Source of the DNA: Siderastrea siderea
Lineage: Eukaryota; Cnidaria; Anthozoa; Scleractinia; Rhizangiidae
Direction: 5' to 3'
Length of the DNA stretch: 64,000 nucleotides
Assembly: GCA_964030785.1 (NCBI GenBank)
Contig: OZ034967.1
Coordinates: forward strand, 49,567,533 to 49,631,532
In this document: positions 47,181 to 59,379 of the stretch, piece after piece
Layout: the number at the start of each line of letters is the position of its first letter
Numbering within the stretch: position 1 is the first letter of the stretch
Position numbers and translations under genes: made by a program
The notes under the pieces: model-generated
What the model saw: the letters and a program-made list of their open reading frames with translations, nothing else
The model's database searches: none
Told to the model about the DNA's origin: nothing

Positions 47181-47659
47181 TTGATAAACACTTAAGTGGG
47201 GGAAGGCTGTCGAGAATGTACACTTTGCGTGACTTGAAATTAGATTTTGCGTGAGATGAGAGTACATGTAAGCTTTGTTTGGTTAACCTTGTTTTGAAGT
47301 TTCGGACCTGGTGGTCAAATCATATCGGAGACGTTTTTGCTTTTGTATTTTTCAGGTAACCTGTAACTGTGAGATGGCGGATGAGGAATAAATCTGTGTA
47401 CTAGGGGACTGAGCTGAGTTGATTTGGTGTACGGGGAGATCAACGAAATATTTCCCACGTGTAATACAATCCGGACAGTTTTGATCTCTTTGCATGTCAG
47501 TCGTAGCTCGGTTCTGTTCGTGTTACTTCACTGAATGGACAAAAGTATCGATAGTTGAGTCTATTAGATTCTTTGGGTACTGAAGGTTTTGAAACACTTT
47601 TTTAGGTCCTCACATTCCTTTGTAAATAGTTCCCATGATGAAGAAAGGTGACAAGCCCG

Positions 47660-48430
47660 CTCCTATACCTGAGTTCTACGTGGCTCTGGTATTGAAGGAG
47701 TAGGAGTTAGTGTACAGTAAACCACTGTCAGATGAGAGCCTCTTTTACAAATTTCCATGCCCAGGAATGGCAGCTTGTTTTTTGCCAGTTCCATAGTGAA
47801 GCTTATTGCTGGGTGGCAATCATATAGTGTCAATAAGAACGCTGTAGCAGGTGGTATGTCCTGTACAGTTGCTAAGGTATCCTCAACATACCATTTGTAA
47901 AACTCTGGCATTTTGTTGTCATGATCTAGCTTTTCTTCTATAGAACATAGGAACACATTAGCTATGAGGGGCCCCAGTGGAGGTCCATCTACTTGCTAGT
48001 AGAGTTTTCCGTTGAACTGAAAGAGTTGATGTTTTGTTGCAATTCTAAGAAGCTCGATCAGGTCAGCTTTGCTAATATCCAGGTCATGTGTTTTGTTGAA
48101 CTAGTTATTAGCAAAGGCCTTCTCGGCAAGGGTCTCAAGGGTCTCAATGGTGCGAACGTGTCTTAGGACACTAGGGTGTCATTTTCTTTCACAGTCATTT
48201 CTCTAATCTCCTCAGCCAAAGAGAGGGTGCCAGAGATTGTGTAGTAGATAACTGATAAAGGCTTAAGTTTATCATCAAGCCACTTGACAAGGACGTAATT
48301 GTAGGTACCTATAGCTGATAGGTTGGGTAGCATCGCTAGGTTTTCTTCATGCATCTTCGGGAGGCCATAAAGGTCTCCCATATATATTAACAAGAAAAGC
48401 CCCAGGGGCATAAGACCCTGCTGTTGTTTT
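47660..48430 (-). pseudogene. Penelope-like reverse transcriptase fragment
   Basis: Minus strand: 48163-48411 reads GDLYGLPKMHEENLAMLPNL and LVKWLDDKLKPLSVIYYTIS. After frame breaks, 47663-47956 reads MFLCSIEEKLDHDNKMPEFY, KWYVEDTLATV (where the catalytic Y-x-D-D has become Y-V-E-D), then ISFTMELAKNKLPFLGMEIC. These blocks (Y-G-L-P-K-x-H ... Y-x-D-D ... F-T-x-E ... L-P-F-L-D) are those of Penelope-like elements. Truncated both sides. Confidence 0.8.
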
Positions 48431-50315
48431 CCCTTCCCTCAAGGTGCAAAATATACTACGGTCACTCAAGGTACAAGCCCAAGTGGTCTAAATTTTTGAA
48501 GTTGATTATTTATCGTACCTTTGACGTCTTTGCTGCCATTCCCGCCTTTGTCTTCTCCCCACCCTTCTCGCTGTGATAATATGAATCCCTGAGAGTATGA
48601 ACCCCTTTTCCATCTCTCGCTCCTTGGTCAACCACCTGCTCAAGCCCTTGCAAAGAAGAACGTGACGAAATATTTTCACCATGGTGTAACTTAGATAAGT
48701 CACGGTTTTTAAGACGAACTGACATCTCAGGGTAATTCTGAGTACAAGGGCACGGAAATTTTAATAGATTTATTGATAAAGACAATATTACCCTAAAATC
48801 TAACAGAAACGGCTATCTTCCGAAAAAAACGTAAAAGTAAGGAAGTAAGTAAAGTAAATAACCTGGGTAGCCCATTCAGCTACGAGGCTAGTATTCATAG
48901 GGGCCCTGGGATACCAGCCTCGATGAGTGATTTGGCGCAAGGAACTTGGCTTCTGAGTTTGAATGAAGTAAAGTTTATGTGCCAATTTAGGCGAATTCAT
49001 GCTAGCTTGAATCATTGGCTTTCAAAGCTCACTTGCACCTTCGTCTCAACAAAGAGAAGTTAACTACATTGAATTCCTTGAACTCTTCTGCACAAATTTT
49101 CCTAAAGATTTTTGTCAAAGCAAAGAAATACTGCCAAGAAATGCTTGTATTTCACTGTTGAATATTTAACCTTGTTTGTTTGGCATAATGAAAACCGCTT
49201 TCAAAGCTTGCTAGCATCATTGTCCTTGCTCTGGTCGTCCCTAGTAATTTTCTACACTGACTTTCATAAGAATTTTGGCGAATCAATGCTAAATGACTGA
49301 AGATAATACTTATGTTTACCAAAAGTCTGCGACGAGAATTTGTTTGGCCAAGTGTAAACTTGGAGTCTGGGGCAAATGACAGACAAGAAAACAGGAAAAA
49401 ATTGGGTATTTCTAGACCCCGTCCTGATGGCAGGGTAATATCTTTATCTATAGCGCTAAAATGATATCGAGATGATATTGAAACGTTTTATAATTTCAGT
49501 TATTTTTATTCTTAAATGTTAATCTAAAACTGAACTGATTAGAGTGATAACATTGGTCTTGTTTAAACTTAGAAAAAGATTGATGTTTAAAAAATTGATG
49601 ATGTTAGCCCCCAAAGGCGTCCATAGGTGGCCTTCATATTCACTGTTTCTTAAAAAGTTAGAATAGCAGTATGGATAGCCATGTAGAAACCTAAAGAGAA
49701 GATTGCCAAGCACCAATAGTCAGCAAATTGTGTCACAGTTTAGCTTGAAAAACATCCAAAACTTGACGCCACCTTCGCTAAAATTACAATTTACAATTTC
49801 TATTGCACTAAAATCCATAAGTTGTAAAGTGCTTCACAATAATCACTAACGATATTAAAACGTATTTGAAAAAGATATTAAGAAAAAGTTCGCTTAAAAA
49901 GAAAAGTTTGAAAATTATTTTTGAAAATGTCAATAGAAGGACTGTTCCCTATTTGAGCTTGGAGGGAATTCCAGAGTTTGGGTGTACAGGCAGAAAACGC
50001 TCTGAATGAAAACTTGGTGTTGGCATGTAAGATGTTAACCTCTAAGGCCACTTACGTGTAGAATGTTAACTTGCCAATAAAAAAAAGCCGCACCCTCACT
50101 CTTCGTACCTTAGTTCTCAAATTCTGTTGGGGTTACTGTCCATTTGAAGTAAATCTGTCATTTGGTTTCTAAAATCTTGCATTTTAACTTCTTTTGTTGC
50201 CTGGTTTGTAACAACTACTTGATCACTCTGTTAGGTATTCAGTTAGTGGTAAGACGATGGAGACAAGTCATTTTGAATTTGTTCTATACCTCATGTGGAC
50301 TCTCTTCTCTTTCAG
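48431..50315. other. Intron end before the SAMD9-like exon
   Basis: No gene recognised. A block near 49790-50030 (TGGAGGGAATTCCAGAGTTT, GGGTGTACAGGCAGAAAACG) looks like a dispersed repeat. The acceptor at the end is strong: tctcttctctttcag. Confidence 0.5.
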
Positions 50316-50317
50316 CT
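50314..50317 (+). promoter_or_regulatory. Splice acceptor feeding the SAMD9-like exon
   Basis: The AG at 50314-50315 follows an 11-base pyrimidine tract. Entering with CT, CGA, CAG, TCT, ATG it needs a phase-1 donor, which is what the exon ending 34285 gives (T+CT = Ser). The acceptor shows that at least one upstream exon exists, coding or untranslated. Confidence 0.75.
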
Positions 50318-53300
50318 CGACAGTCTATGGAAACGTGGGGTGTAGAAAAAACAGCTGCATGGTTGTGTGAAATTGGACTTGATAAGAAGTATGTTGCAGT
50401 TTGCCACAAGGAAGACATAAATGGACGGGCTCTGTTGCTACTAGCATGCAAGAGCCTTGATAAGCTTGTGTCAATCTTTCAGCTGAAAAAGGGTCCCAAG
50501 ACGATTCTGATGAAAAGTCTTGAGCCACATTTAAAGTCATTTGATCACGCCAAACCTCAAACAGCGTGCAATTCTGAACACACTTTCAGTGAGTGGACAG
50601 AGAAGGCACTGTGTAATTGGCTTAGGGAACTACGCGTCCCTAAAGAGTGCTTGACCCTAGCAGAGGAAGAGGAACTTAATGGAGAAATGTTTTTGCTATT
50701 GTGGAAACTTGGCAAACTTCAAAAAGTTCTAAACTTAAAGGAGGGTTCTTGGGTTGTTCTTGACCACGAGTTATTCTTGCATTTGGGGATGATTGACAAC
50801 GTTAATAGTGGCACAAATGGAGGAATGCCTGCAGGTAAAACCAGCCAGTTGATGTCAAAACTTGAAAGGAATATTGTTGAAAGCAAAGAAGTGAATGAAT
50901 TTGAAGAGCCACTGGCAACAAATACTTCTGCAGCCAAGACCCTCTTTGAAGCATCCCCAAAAGACACTTTATCCAAAGATAAAGAAAAGCTGTTGTTGTT
51001 GCAAAGTGCACTGCAACTTGACATTGAAGTCTCTCAAGACTCTGATAAAGCCAGAGAATGTGTACTACGCTCAATTTTCGTGAGGCGAGATGAGAGTGCC
51101 AATGCCCTTGAGAAATTGTTCAACTTTATTGTTGTCACAGAGGCTGAAATGATAGGTGATACACCCCAAAAATTGTGGTCAAAAATCTGTGAAAAAATGG
51201 CAGACTGGGTAACATTGCTACCTGAGAAAGATTCGCTGACTTTACTGTGGGAATGTGGTTCTGAGACTAAGACCAAGGTGTCTTTACAGGATGGGAAAGT
51301 GGGTCAGATATTCCTTGATAGACTCTGCAATGAGCAATACAAGCAGAGTCTGTTTGTTGTATTGGTAGATAGACAGTTGCTTGAGGAGAACGAAACAGTA
51401 ACATACAACTTTTACTTAGATGAAAAGCGTAAGCACTCCTATAACTTAAAACTGAATGTGCAAGAGAGCAAGTATCATGCATCCTTTGACACAAACAATC
51501 CAGGTCTGGATCTGAAGTTGAGTAAACATTTCAGATCCTTGATGAATGTACCACGTTACCAAACTCCAAGACCGTTTGCCAGTGAATTTGGTAACAAGTA
51601 TTACAATGAAGGTTTTGTTTTGGATGTTTTAGACAACTGTGAAACTGGCTCTAAAGACTTGATGAAACCCGCACGTGAATTCAAACTTCTTGGAAGAGAT
51701 GTTCATAACTCTGAAGATGACATCATCAAAAAATTTTTTTATGAGACTTTGAGGTTTGCATGTGGGTGTCTAAATGAAAGAACAAATGGAACCATACACT
51801 TTGGAGTGGCTGATGAAGTGGAAGGTCAAACATGTGATTACCAACCCAGAGAAATTGTTGGTTTGTGCATTACTGACAAGCCACGATACAACGACAAACT
51901 TACAGAGTTTATTAACAAATGTTTTGTTGGTGACAGTAGAAGCAACGTTCACAGCTGTATTCAACCTCCTGTTTTTATTCCAGTAAAAAGTGTGGATGCT
52001 GAGTTGCCCTCAGATGCTAAAGTGGTAATTGAGGTCGACATTGAGCCAAGATATTCTCTCTGTGCAAATGAAATTTTCAAAGCGGGATTTAAATGCCTTG
52101 ACCATGGAAAAGAGGAACCTCGTGCTTTCATCAGACATGGCTCACTCACATATGCAATTGATGAGTTATCAGAAATAGAGGATTATGTAAAAAATCGTCT
52201 TCCCAAGATTGACGAAGAAAGAAAAAACGCAGAACGAGAAGAAGAGACAGTCCATAGTGTTCCCAAGCACGATTCCTGTAAACACCTTTTTGATAAACTT
52301 AAAAGACTCTTGTGTGCAAACAAAAAGACTTTAGATTCCAGCATTTACCCTATTCTTGTTTTAAGTAAACCAGATACCAACATGAATCAAGAATTTCTTA
52401 ACAAAACCTTTCATTTCATACAAAACATTAACTGGCAAGTGGTAATTGATTTTGACGACCAGGGTTCAGAGAGCAAGGGATTCTTTAGCGTATTCAAGTC
52501 TGGCCCTAAGGCATCTCAGTGTGACGTACACGAATCAGAGGATTATGTGGATGGTACCGTAGGCATAGGCTACAAGACTCACTGGATATTTGCAAATGGC
52601 TACTCAAAGCTTAATAAAAAGGCACTAGGACTTAAGCAGTGGAACAGGTCAAAGCGAAAAAAAGGCCTGAGTCTTGTAGTGCAGGCAATTGAAAATACGA
52701 TTCCAGATATGAGGGCAGTGGTTTTGTTTTTGCTTTTTTCAAAAGATTATGAACCAATAGCTGATATTTTTTTGGATTGTTGTATGTATCTTGGAGGTTC
52801 TAATCAGTTAGTGTATGTTGCTGAAAATTCTGGGATGGTGAAAGATTGGGATGCAAAACTTTTAAATATGTGTTTAGAGGAGCACGAACTTAGAGAGAGA
52901 GGTGTTGTTGGAATGTCGTGGAGTGAATTTCAAGAGTGTTTGCAACAGATGGTTTGTGGAATTGACCAACGCCAACTTTGTGTCACCATGGTAACTGGAA
53001 GCTCTCATCCTTTAACTTTCTCTTTTGATAACATCAATGTTGTCAGTGCTAAGGAATGCGAAGAGTTGCGAGATTTAAGCCATGGAGAATGCTTACAGTT
53101 TTCATCAAAAGTGGAAGTTGATTTTTACAGAGGGCACCCTGTGACTTGGGCAAATTTTTGGTTCACAGATGCTGCTCACATGAACCATGTTCTTCGAAGG
53201 AATGCTTACTCAAAGCTCAAAACCTTAATTGAAAAGCTTCATTCAAGATCAGAGGGAAAGGTTCAAACTGTTACAATCCATCACCACAAAGGTGGAGGAG

Positions 53301-56062
53301 CAAGTACTATGGCACGACAAGCACTATGGGATTTTCGGTGCAACCCACATTTTCCGTACCGCTGTGCAGTAGTTAAAACGATTGATGACGAAACTTCTAA
53401 GGAGCTTTTACTTCTCAGCAAAGTCGGTTATTCTGTGAATGCTGATGTGCCTTTTACACCAGTGTTAGCACTTGTGGAGGATACTGATGATTTCTTGTTT
53501 TGGGAATTGAGGTCACAAGTTGTAGAGCAGGCCAATAAACTGCCCAGATCAAGGTGGCCTGTGTGTGTGTTTCTTTATTGCAAGGATGCGAAGAAACCAT
53601 ATGACTGTCATTTAACAGAGGAGGAAACAAGTGTTTTCCTAGAGCAGCACCTCAGCAAAGAGGAAGTAGCCTGGTTTGAGGACAAGTATATGAAGATGAA
53701 AGGGAATCTCTACAACAAGGATCCAGATCTTGATTTTGAAACATATGCCAGTGAGAACCTGACTTCTTTCATGATAATGAAGGAGAATTTTGATCCAAAG
53801 TACGCTTCAAGCATTGTTGAGCGAAATTTAAACCACGTAACGGATAATGAGTTGAAACTACTTAAATATACATCCCTTCTACAACTATACAACCCCTATC
53901 CTGTGTTTGCTTCGTGGTTTGATACGATCATGTTGTCATTAAGCCTTCAACGAAGAAAAATCTTCAGAGATTGGATAGAAGATCTTACCCACTCAGCACG
54001 TATTTTCTTGCTAGAAAAGGATGTCAGCGTACATTTGGGAAGAGGAAAGGTGATTGCTGTGGTCCACCCGATCATTGCTAATGCGTTACTGGACAAGATA
54101 GCAGGAAAAAAACAAACAGCTGTGAGTCAAATTGCAATTGACTTGTTGAGGTCCCCTCTACTAGGAAATAAAGAAAAGTCATTTACCTCGACCTACTTAT
54201 ATGATGGTACAAGTAGAATGCTCAAGTATCAAGGGAAATGCGAATATGATGATAACATACAAACAAAGTTCTCACCGCTGATTGAGAAGATCTTATATGT
54301 AGAAGACTTGAAAGAACAGAAAAGAAAACCCACCGAAAAGAGCCTGCAACAAGCTACAGATGTCCTCAGGGAAGGACTGCAGAAATTTAAGGATCCTACG
54401 ATTACTCTTCAAATGGTTAGAGTATTTAACGTCAATGCTGCAGCTTTTTCTAAATCTACAATTGATTTGTGCTTTGACAATGCACTTGAGTTGTGCAGTA
54501 TGTCCATAAAAATGAGTCCACTAAATTCTTTTCTTTGTAATGCGATGGGTCGCATTCATGAGAGTAAAATAAAAATTCTTTATGGCCCTGTTCTAGAAGA
54601 TAACCGTGTGATAGAAATAAATGATACAACTCCAGTGCTGTCCCTTGCATTTGAGGCCTTAAAGTGGTTTCAAAAGTCACAGGCAACAGCAGATCATCAA
54701 AACAACGATGGCTTTCTTGGTGAACTTTCTGTGATGTTCTACTTGCTTGGTATCCTTCGATGTGTAACAATCTTTAGAGGCCGTGAAGGCTTGAAGAAGT
54801 TACAAGGGTACCTTGCTCACTGCCAGGCAATTCCACCTGAAATTAAGAAACCCTGGAACGAGTTTCATGAGCCTATTAAAGATTTAAGATACCGGTTTAG
54901 TTACTGCATGGAAGGACTTACAGAAGACTTCACTATTTACAAAGGGAATAGTCCCGAAGAGAGAATGCTTCCCAATCAGATTGCTTTCTTCAAGGATCAG
55001 TATCATAGTTATTTTGGCAAAGGTGACTTGAAGTGGATCACTGAAAGCCCTGAAGAGCGTTGGGAGTTCAGGTGGCATAAAATCAACCAGTATCTTGCTG
55101 GTGATATTTTTTCAAGTGTGTTTTCAGTTCATCGTTCTGGATTTCATAAGACACCAAAGGAAATTCTTCAGGAACTAAAAAAGTTATCGTATGAAAATTA
55201 TTGTGAGCCTGTCCACAAGAAACATTACAATGACCTACTTCTCATTGTAGCAACTACCATAGCTCTCAACTCCCCATATGGAAAAATTCCAAAGCACGAA
55301 TCAACTCAGCTTGTTGAGGAGTATAAAGAACTGTACAGTCTTGTTGAGAGGTTATTTACATTGGAAGAATGCGATCAGGGACACAAGAGACTTTACGCAC
55401 ATTTGTTTAAAGTGATGTTTCTTTGGCCACGCAAGGAGTTAGAGTTAAATAGCTATCGTGTCCAGGATTTTTATGATGCCTTGAAAAAGCTCAAAAACAG
55501 ATGGGAAAGAAAATGCAAGAGACTCGTTGACACTCATAACATGCTGAAACAAAAGATATACAATAACATGACATTCAAGGAACAGACAAGGCAGTATACC
55601 ACGCTTTTCTATTTGGGAAAAGGTTCAGGGCTCGATGTTTTTGTTCACATAAATGAGCTTATCCGCAGGAAAGGATCCGTGGAATGGGAGAATCCCCAAA
55701 CAAAGAAGAGACTCAAACGCCTTACAGGAGTAGTGGAAAGTGAAAATATCATCAGAATGCAAAATCCTCTGGAGTCAAGAAGAACAGTTGACGTTTATTA
55801 CTCTTCATTTTGCCAAGGAGTATTTTCTAAGGAAGAAGTGTCTTTCTACTTAGGCTTTAGCTGGGCTCAGCCTATCGCTTTTGACGTCAAATACACAAAC
55901 ACAGATCATGTCAAACTTTCTGTAGAATGCAGTGATGCAGCATCAGACTTTGAAGAGAGGGGTGTTGTATCAAGACACCAAGATGTCACATTTGGGATCA
56001 CCAAGGGGAAAATCATCAAAAAAGCTGGCAGAAATCCAGTCCTTAAAGGAGATATCAGGTAA
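50316..56062 (+). CDS. SAMD9/SAMD9L-like protein, main exon
   Basis: One open exon of 1,911 codons from ATG 50327 (numbering from that Met). Residues 1-72 form a SAM domain (METWGVEKTAAWLCEIGLDK); about 85-155 a second SAM-like domain (WTEKALCNWLRELRVPKECL). About 440-615 is a Schlafen-like AlbA_2 domain (REFKLLG, RTNGTIHFGVAD). About 670-960 may be the SIR2-like region. A STAND-like P-loop lies at 985-995 (HHHKGGGASTM), with a Walker-B-like VLALVEDTDD near 1043. TPR-like helices span 1336-1480 and an OB-fold-like end 1755-1860 (LFYLGKGSGLDVFVH, EVSFYLGF). Vertebrate SAMD9/SAMD9L are interferon-induced antiviral and growth-restraining cytosolic proteins whose AlbA_2 domain binds nucleic acid and has tRNA-cleaving activity; that this one acts likewise is inference. 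The open frame extends 5' of the ATG across the acceptor, so the Met may be internal. The stop lies in CAG|gtaacg, a possible donor. AATAAA occurs at 57477, but within repeat-rich DNA. Confidence 0.92.
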
Positions 56063-56782
56063 CGAAAGAAATATCTTAAAAGTAGTATTTGTTGATGTTT
56101 TTGTTTGGTCCTTTGCAAGGACGTCTTTTGTGGTTTACATGATTCATTTTGTGTAAGCCAGAGCTCTTCGTGATGCCAGATTTCATATTGTTAGGGACTA
56201 GTGCTTAAACTGAAAATGCAAGATTATTTTCGAAAATGTTCTCTTGATTTTTACCGCGAGGTTGCGTTGTGGCTACACGATGTTGCATTCCTGTGGTTAT
56301 TTTCGTGAGCTCTTGTGAAAATTTGCTAATCTTCGATTTTCCCAAGAGAGGAACTTCGCTGTACCATATCATCGTGCTATGTCGGAGACACTTTTGTTAT
56401 TTTTGGGCACTGAGGTATCAGATAACTAGAGTGACTGGGAATCCTGTGGCCTGAGAAAACAGCCAACATTTCACGAGGTTGCCACTTGAGCACTCGCAAA
56501 ACGATGTCTGAGTAACAAGCACAGAAATTCCATACTGATGACGTGTCACTACCCAGAAAGACAAACAACCAGCAATTTATACTTTTTTCCAAAATCAACA
56601 TTTATTAAGGTTTCCAACGATAAAATAACTTGCTTTTCCGTTAGAATGGTGCACATCCGAATTTTTCCCGAAGGACAGCTGTAAAGGTCTGGAGTAACCT
56701 TATGAGAGAAAACAGGAAACATGAATGGTTAATTTTTTTAAGAAGCGACAAAAAGGGACATTTTGTTATTCTAATTTAATGT

Positions 56783-57870
56783 AATATGAAGATCCTTGTT
56801 GAGTGTGCTAATAGTAGGTTAATGGTTTGCAAAACCCAAAGACTGGCTGAAATGCGGTTGAAAGGCTTTAAGATGGTCAAGAAAACACAAGGACAATATT
56901 TGATCTGGTATTTACACTTCACCAGGCCGTGGCATTACAGAATACAGGGTTTGAGCCAGCTCTCGGACCTTATGAGACAATTTGTCCCTTCAAGGCCATT
57001 GGAAGGGCACAAGCGGGAACAATTGGGGAACAATTTTTTTTATCATTATAGCAAATGTAACATAAACGATGTGAACCTGACAGCTCCCTCACGCACTTAT
57101 GTCCAGGTTTGTCCGCAGCTGCGAAATTTGCGATTTTTCTTGTGCTTGTGAAAGATCGCAAGGTCAACGATTTTTTGCGTTTCTGTGATTAGGAACGATT
57201 ATCCTGCGCAAAACCAATCAATCTCGCCGAGCGGTTTTCACGGTTTAGCAACTGCACTTTGGTGCTTTACCATGACACCGAGACAGAAAGATTTGATGTG
57301 TTTCTGGTTTCGTTTATGCAAATATGTTTCAGCGTATGAGTTTGTGAGTTTCATAATTCCGTAGTGAGCGACTTACAGTATCTTACGTCGCTTTAGTCGC
57401 TTTCAGTTCGCCATAAACAGTGAATGTCTCTGTGGTTTCTTTCAGCAAGCGACATATCTTATCTTATGTTCACTTCAATAAAGTAAACTGATTGTAAGCA
57501 AACAAGCTATATATATTTAACCTTCATTTCACCAATAAAACCGATGGACTACACAAATTGACTTGACATCACAAATTTGCACAACTTCAAAAAAACTGGC
57601 GCGTGTAATTTGAAACTGTCACTTACGCATGATGGAATCCAAAATCAAGAACTTTCGAAGGTTAACGAGGGAATTTGTAAACTCTCAGCCTATTCTTACA
57701 TCGCTTTCATTCACTATAAAACTTATTTCTATCGATTTGAAACATATATACCAAAGAAAGTTGATGAGCCATTTGTTCCATGTTGACAACGCGACATGTA
57801 TGCGTCGGATCGAAAGATCGGCAAGTTTACTCTTCTCAGTATTCTGCAATCTCAATTTCTACTGGTCACT
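56783..57870 (+). repeat. Dispersed repeat, copy 2 (inverted relative to 3398-4115)
   Basis: Same two ordered blocks as copy 1 on the opposite strand, including ACACAAGGACAATATTTGAT in both. The two copies bracket the whole proposed gene in opposite orientation about 53 kb apart. This copy carries about 0.4 kb of extra sequence between the shared blocks. Confidence 0.6.
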
Positions 57871-57944
57871 GTCAAATTTAAAACGTAGACACACAAGAGC
57901 AATGAAATAATATTAATTAACTAATCCAGCAGACGTAACATCAA

Positions 57945-58130
57945 TCTATGTATATCCCTCATTCTTTTAAGCACACAACGCGAGATAAAACATAAATCTA
58001 TGAATATTCCTCGTTCTTTAAGCTCCCAGCGCGAGATTTACCAGGCATATATGAACATCCATTGTTCTATGTAATGTCAACGTCACTTATGAATATCCCA
58101 AGCCTTATGAAACATTCCTCGTTCTCTGGG
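57945..58130. repeat. Degenerate tandem repeat, about 65-base units
   Basis: Three units with the pattern 'TATGAATATYCCTCGTTCTT ... AGCNCNCAACGCGAGAT'. Not coding. Confidence 0.5.
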
Positions 58131-58442
58131 GGTGGACGTAGGGGAATGCACGAGCAGAGAATTGGGGACGATTTTATCCCAGTCTCTCTCAAGCAGGCCT
58201 GGCAGCTTGGCAGCGGCCTGCCAGATTTACACTGAAGTCTTCGCTACTCTAGCTTGTTTACACTCATCAGTAGCAAAAGTTTAGCCATTTAAAGTGTAAC
58301 AAAAGCCATCAAAAGGAACAGGAAACAACTTCAGTCCTTTGTGATAGTCTTTAGGGATCATAAACAGGAAAACAAGTGAAAAGAAATGTTTCATCACTGC
58401 TATATGTTTGCTGTAGTATACGATTCTTCATCGACAAGCTGG

Positions 58443-58730
58443 GAGCTGGGAAATTCTGTTCTACCCATGCTTTTTCAGTCTGGAAATGTGAAAGACGTCT
58501 GTACAAGTATTTCCACAATTCAAGGATGTTTTTTTTTCCTACTGAATGGCCTTCAATTCAAACATGTCAACTGCACCATTAGTTTACATTCGGGAGCTGA
58601 GAAATTCTGTACTACCCATGCTTTTTCACGGCTGGAAATGTGAAAGACGTGCTTTTGATTTCTACCCGTACTTCCACAATTCAAAGATGCTTTTTTCTGC
58701 TGAGTGGCCTTCAATTCAAACATTTACATC
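58443..58730. repeat. Two-copy tandem repeat, about 150-base units
   Basis: 58443-58573 and 58595-58730 share GAAATTCTGTTCTACCCATG, CTGGAAATGTGAAAGACGT and GGCCTTCAATTCAAACAT in order. Confidence 0.75.
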
Positions 58731-59379
58731 ATTAACATTTACATGGAAATGATAATCTTCCTAATGAAAGACCATATGGCACATGAAACAATCTTAGGGA
58801 ATGTGAGACAATAGTTATCAGCTGGATTTGACCAAAGGCCTTTCACACATTGAGTGCTGTAAATTACAAGTCATTGCTGATTTGGGGTCAAGGATATTGA
58901 GCAAGATTTCAATTAAAACTTCCACGACAATATTATTTCAGTCTACCGACTATCTTTCCCTCATGTAATTTTAATTTTCACTGATGCAGTATTACAGGAA
59001 TTTCTGATCTTGGTCATAAGCTTCCATGACCATGTAAAACATCACACAAAGGACAAAAGTGTAACAGTCTGAAACAACATTTTGTTGACTCCAGCTTAAT
59101 CACAACGACAAGTGGATTTGTGAGTAGACCCATATTTATGTACCTTTAATGCTACTGGTTTTGTAACTTGCCTAAATACCATCGATAGTAAGCTGTGTTC
59201 TTACAATAAGCTTACTATACTAGTCATGATAATTCACTTGCATGGTTACTGTACCATAGAATGATTCCACTTTGTATTGTGTATGACATCACTTGTCATA
59301 TAAGTGGATTCCACAGTTGTGTTTGGGCCCTCTATCCCAATCTTTACACTGCTTTCAGTATTTGCAATTTTTGTAAAAA

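Larger units (their letters stand above)
40734..47200 (+). mobile_element. BEL/Pao LTR retrotransposon, decayed and interrupted
   Basis: Plus-strand order: gag (40736-41850, resuming 42790-43340 with zinc knuckles), retropepsin-like region (43489-43790), start of pol (45043-45260), end of RT with RNase H (45370-46250), integrase C-terminal part (46330-47180). The central reverse transcriptase is deleted between about 45260 and 45370, and there are many stops and frameshifts. Two foreign stretches interrupt it (about 42110-42785 and 43950-44945). A purine-rich tract AGTGGGGGAAGGC at 47193 precedes TGTCGAGAATGTACAC, a likely 3' LTR start. No matching 5' LTR was seen. Confidence 0.85.
56063..59379. 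other. Downstream region, repeats only
   Basis: No coding exon recognised. Contains the plus copy of the dispersed repeat (56783-57870), degenerate 65-base tandem units (57945-58130) and a two-copy tandem repeat (58443-58730). Confidence 0.5.
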
